The notes beneath the pieces were generated by a model that saw only the letters and a list, made by a program, of their open reading frames with translations, had not been told where the DNA came from and did no database searches. A stretch of DNA of 7,463 bases, taken from contig JAGHSH010000194.1 in the NCBI GenBank assembly GCA_018065965.1, positions 1 to 7,463 on the forward strand, read 5' to 3'. Of the stretch, positions 6,276-7,463 are shown one piece after another. Within the stretch, counting starts at the first letter, position 1. Each line of letters begins with the position of its first letter. This DNA comes from Candidatus Apopatocola equi (GTDB taxonomy: Bacteria; Bacillota; Clostridia; Oscillospirales; Oscillospiraceae). A program made the translations under genes and the position numbers.

Positions 6276-7408
6276 TTCAAATAAAACATGTGAAAGGCAT
6301 CCCGCATCTCAAAATAGATAGGGTGCTCCCGCCAACCGTCATCCGTGGCGCCGCTTTTTGTCCCGTAGCGCTGCAGGATCTCCGTATCCGGCAGAGCCGC
6401 ACGGAGGGGCTCCATCTGCTCCGGTGTGAACAGGGTGCCCGCCAGCCAGAGGTGCTCCAGCTGCTTCATCTGCCCCAGCACTTCCAGATCCTCCGTATCC
6501 AGCCGGTTCATGTTGCTCAGGTTCAGATCCGTGAGCTTCGGGCAGTCCAGCAGGGGCGTCAGATCGTCGATGGGAGCCCAGAAGGCCTCCAGATACCGCA
6601 GCTCCGGGCAGCCGCGCAGCAGCTCAATGCTGTGAACGTTGGAAATGGCGATGATCAGGAACTGCAGCTTCGGCGTACCGCTGACAAACTTGAAATCCTC
6701 ATCGGTGATATGGAAGTGTCCCAGATCCACCGCGATCAGCTCGTGGCAATAGCGCAGATTGGCGATGGGCGCATAGCTTTTCGTGTATTCATCAGGGTTG
6801 TGATTGGTAAAATATGTTCTGTCCGAGCGGATCGCGGTTCTCATCACCGGCACCATCCACACGAAGCTCACGCCCTCATGGCGGGCATTGAGCGCGTCCA
6901 TGGTATCGTTATCCAGTCCGCAATGGAGCATCAGCACCTTTTCCAGTGCCGGGAAGCAGCAGAGCGCCGCCTCCAGCTCCTTCGTGTCCGTCATGGGCAC
7001 CTCGCTCAGGTCGAGCTCTGCGCTCTCGGAGGGAAAGCTCTGTCCGAAAAGCTCCACAGCGCAGACAAAGCGGGTCAGGGGATAGTCTGCGCAAAGGGGC
7101 GCAAGCTCCCCGGCGTCGTAGCTCTGCTCCCCCAGCTCCACCAGCGCGGGCGCCGCCGTCATCTGTTCCAGCAGGGAGCGGAGCTCACGGAGCGATATGT
7201 CCTCCCCGGCAAGCTGCAGCTCCTGCGCATCGGCGGGAGTGCTGTATTGCCCCCAGGTGAGCACCGGTACGCTCTCCTCCACAGTCTCCTTCGCGCTCTC
7301 CTCCGGCTCTTCCGTCGGGGCGGGTGCTGCCTCCTCCCTTCCTGCGCAGCCCCAAAGCAGGAGCAGCGGCAGCAGGAGAGGAAGGATCCTTCTTTCTCGT
7401 GCTCTCAT
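6272..7408 (-). CDS. Leucine-rich-repeat lipoprotein, two-unit paralog
   Basis: 378-residue lipoprotein. Residues 1-21 are a signal peptide ending LWGC (Cys 21; Trp at -2 is unusual but tolerated), followed by an acidic, Pro/Glu/Thr-rich spacer to about residue 50. Two units of about 65 residues follow (near 62-128 and 130-196). The second, with LDLSEVPMTDT, HCGLDNDTMDALN and SFVWMV, is the paralog-shared one. The junction motif LRYCHELIAVDLGH (218-231) leads into the internalin-like LRR block (to about 345; e.g. IDDLTPLLDCPKLTDLNL), and the tail WREHPIYFEMRDAFHMFYL (359-377) runs to the penultimate residue. The ATG at 7408 lies 9 bases after the stop of the upstream paralog; GAGGG overlapping that stop is a plausible Shine-Dalgarno. 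The TGA overlaps the next ATG by 4 bp. An extracytoplasmic protein-protein interaction role is typical of LRR proteins; the specific job is unknown. Confidence 0.9.
   Translation of the reverse strand: MRARERRILPLLLPLLLLWGCAGREEAAPAPTEEPEESAKETVEESVPVLTWGQYSTPADAQELQLAGEDISLRELRSLLEQMTAAPALVELGEQSYDAGELAPLCADYPLTRFVCAVELFGQSFPSESAELDLSEVPMTDTKELEAALCCFPALEKVLMLHCGLDNDTMDALNARHEGVSFVWMVPVMRTAIRSDRTYFTNHNPDEYTKSYAPIANLRYCHELIAVDLGHFHITDEDFKFVSGTPKLQFLIIAISNVHSIELLRGCPELRYLEAFWAPIDDLTPLLDCPKLTDLNLSNMNRLDTEDLEVLGQMKQLEHLWLAGTLFTPEQMEPLRAALPDTEILQRYGTKSGATDDGWREHPIYFEMRDAFHMFYLK
6821..7225 (-). repeat. Two diverged ~65-residue protein repeats
   Basis: Protein-level tandem repeat in the two-unit LRR lipoprotein (residues about 62-196). 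Units start at ELQLAG and ELDLSE. The second carries the CG and FVW signature of the family. Confidence 0.65.
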
Positions 7409-7417
7409 GCTCTGCCC

Positions 7418-7463
7418 TCAGTTCACATACGGCATATGCAGGGCATCGCGCATCTCATAATAG
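7418..7463 (-). CDS. C-terminal end of a fourth LRR paralog (truncated by window edge)
   Basis: Only the last 14 complete codons and the TGA (7420-7418) are inside the window; the gene begins beyond 7463. The encoded end, YYEMRDALHMPYVN, is the family tail seen at the ends of the three complete LRR proteins, in the same strand and at the expected distance from the stop. The preceding gene is therefore almost certainly another member of the tandem family. It stops 9 bases before the next ATG. Nothing can be said about its anchor or number of repeats. Confidence 0.85.
   Translation of the reverse strand, partial: YYEMRDALHMPYVN

Noticed and set aside
3314..6284. Very long plus-strand open frames (3314-5350 and 4464-6284)
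   Set aside because: They lie antisense to the LRR genes, have His/Gln/Arg/Ala-rich low-information translations with no recognisable domain, and overlap each other. They are explained by the high GC content and biased codon use of the real minus-strand genes.
3275..7463. Spaced DNA repeats suggesting a CRISPR-like or mobile-element repeat
   Set aside because: The similar stretches at the gene ends are diverged codons of the conserved C-terminal tail, about 1.1-1.7 kb apart and in frame, so they reflect gene duplication rather than a repeat array or element.

Overview
The window reads as part of one tightly packed operon transcribed entirely on the minus strand, so gene order runs from the high-coordinate end to the low one. 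The host is most likely a high-GC Gram-positive of the Clostridia, perhaps a gut Oscillospiraceae-type bacterium. This is an inference from lipobox signal peptides, Gram-positive-style purine-rich ribosome binding sites, GC-rich codon use and the protein families. No rRNA, tRNA, CRISPR array, insertion sequence, convincing promoter or terminator was seen. The longest gap between genes is 43 bp.

In transcription order the window holds: (1) the last 14 codons of a paralog of the next three genes (7418-7463); (2) a two-unit leucine-rich-repeat (LRR) lipoprotein (6272-7408); (3) a three-unit LRR lipoprotein (4977-6275); (4) a five-unit LRR protein with a transmembrane anchor instead of a lipobox (3218-4933); (5) a TrmO-type tRNA m6t6A37 methyltransferase (2520-3203); (6) a membrane-anchored phosphodiester glycosidase of the NAGPA family (1529-2503); (7) a single-pass membrane protein with two internal beta-rich repeats and a C-terminal NTF2-like domain, reminiscent of TcaA/YvbJ proteins (231-1532); (8) the start of a lipoprotein with a lamin-tail domain, running off the low-coordinate edge (1-238). 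Start-stop overlaps of 4 to 8 bp or gaps of 9 to 43 bp link all of them, which suggests co-transcription and partly translational coupling.

The main item of interest is the tandem family of at least four exported LRR paralogs. Each has a membrane anchor, a variable number (2, 3 or 5) of unusual repeats of about 65 residues, a conserved junction motif, an internalin-like LRR block and an almost invariant C-terminal tail (W-R-x-H, then Y-[YF]-x-M-R-D-A). Apart from TrmO, every product appears to be exported or anchored at the cell surface, so the locus looks like a cell-envelope module. Its biochemical purpose cannot be read from the sequence.
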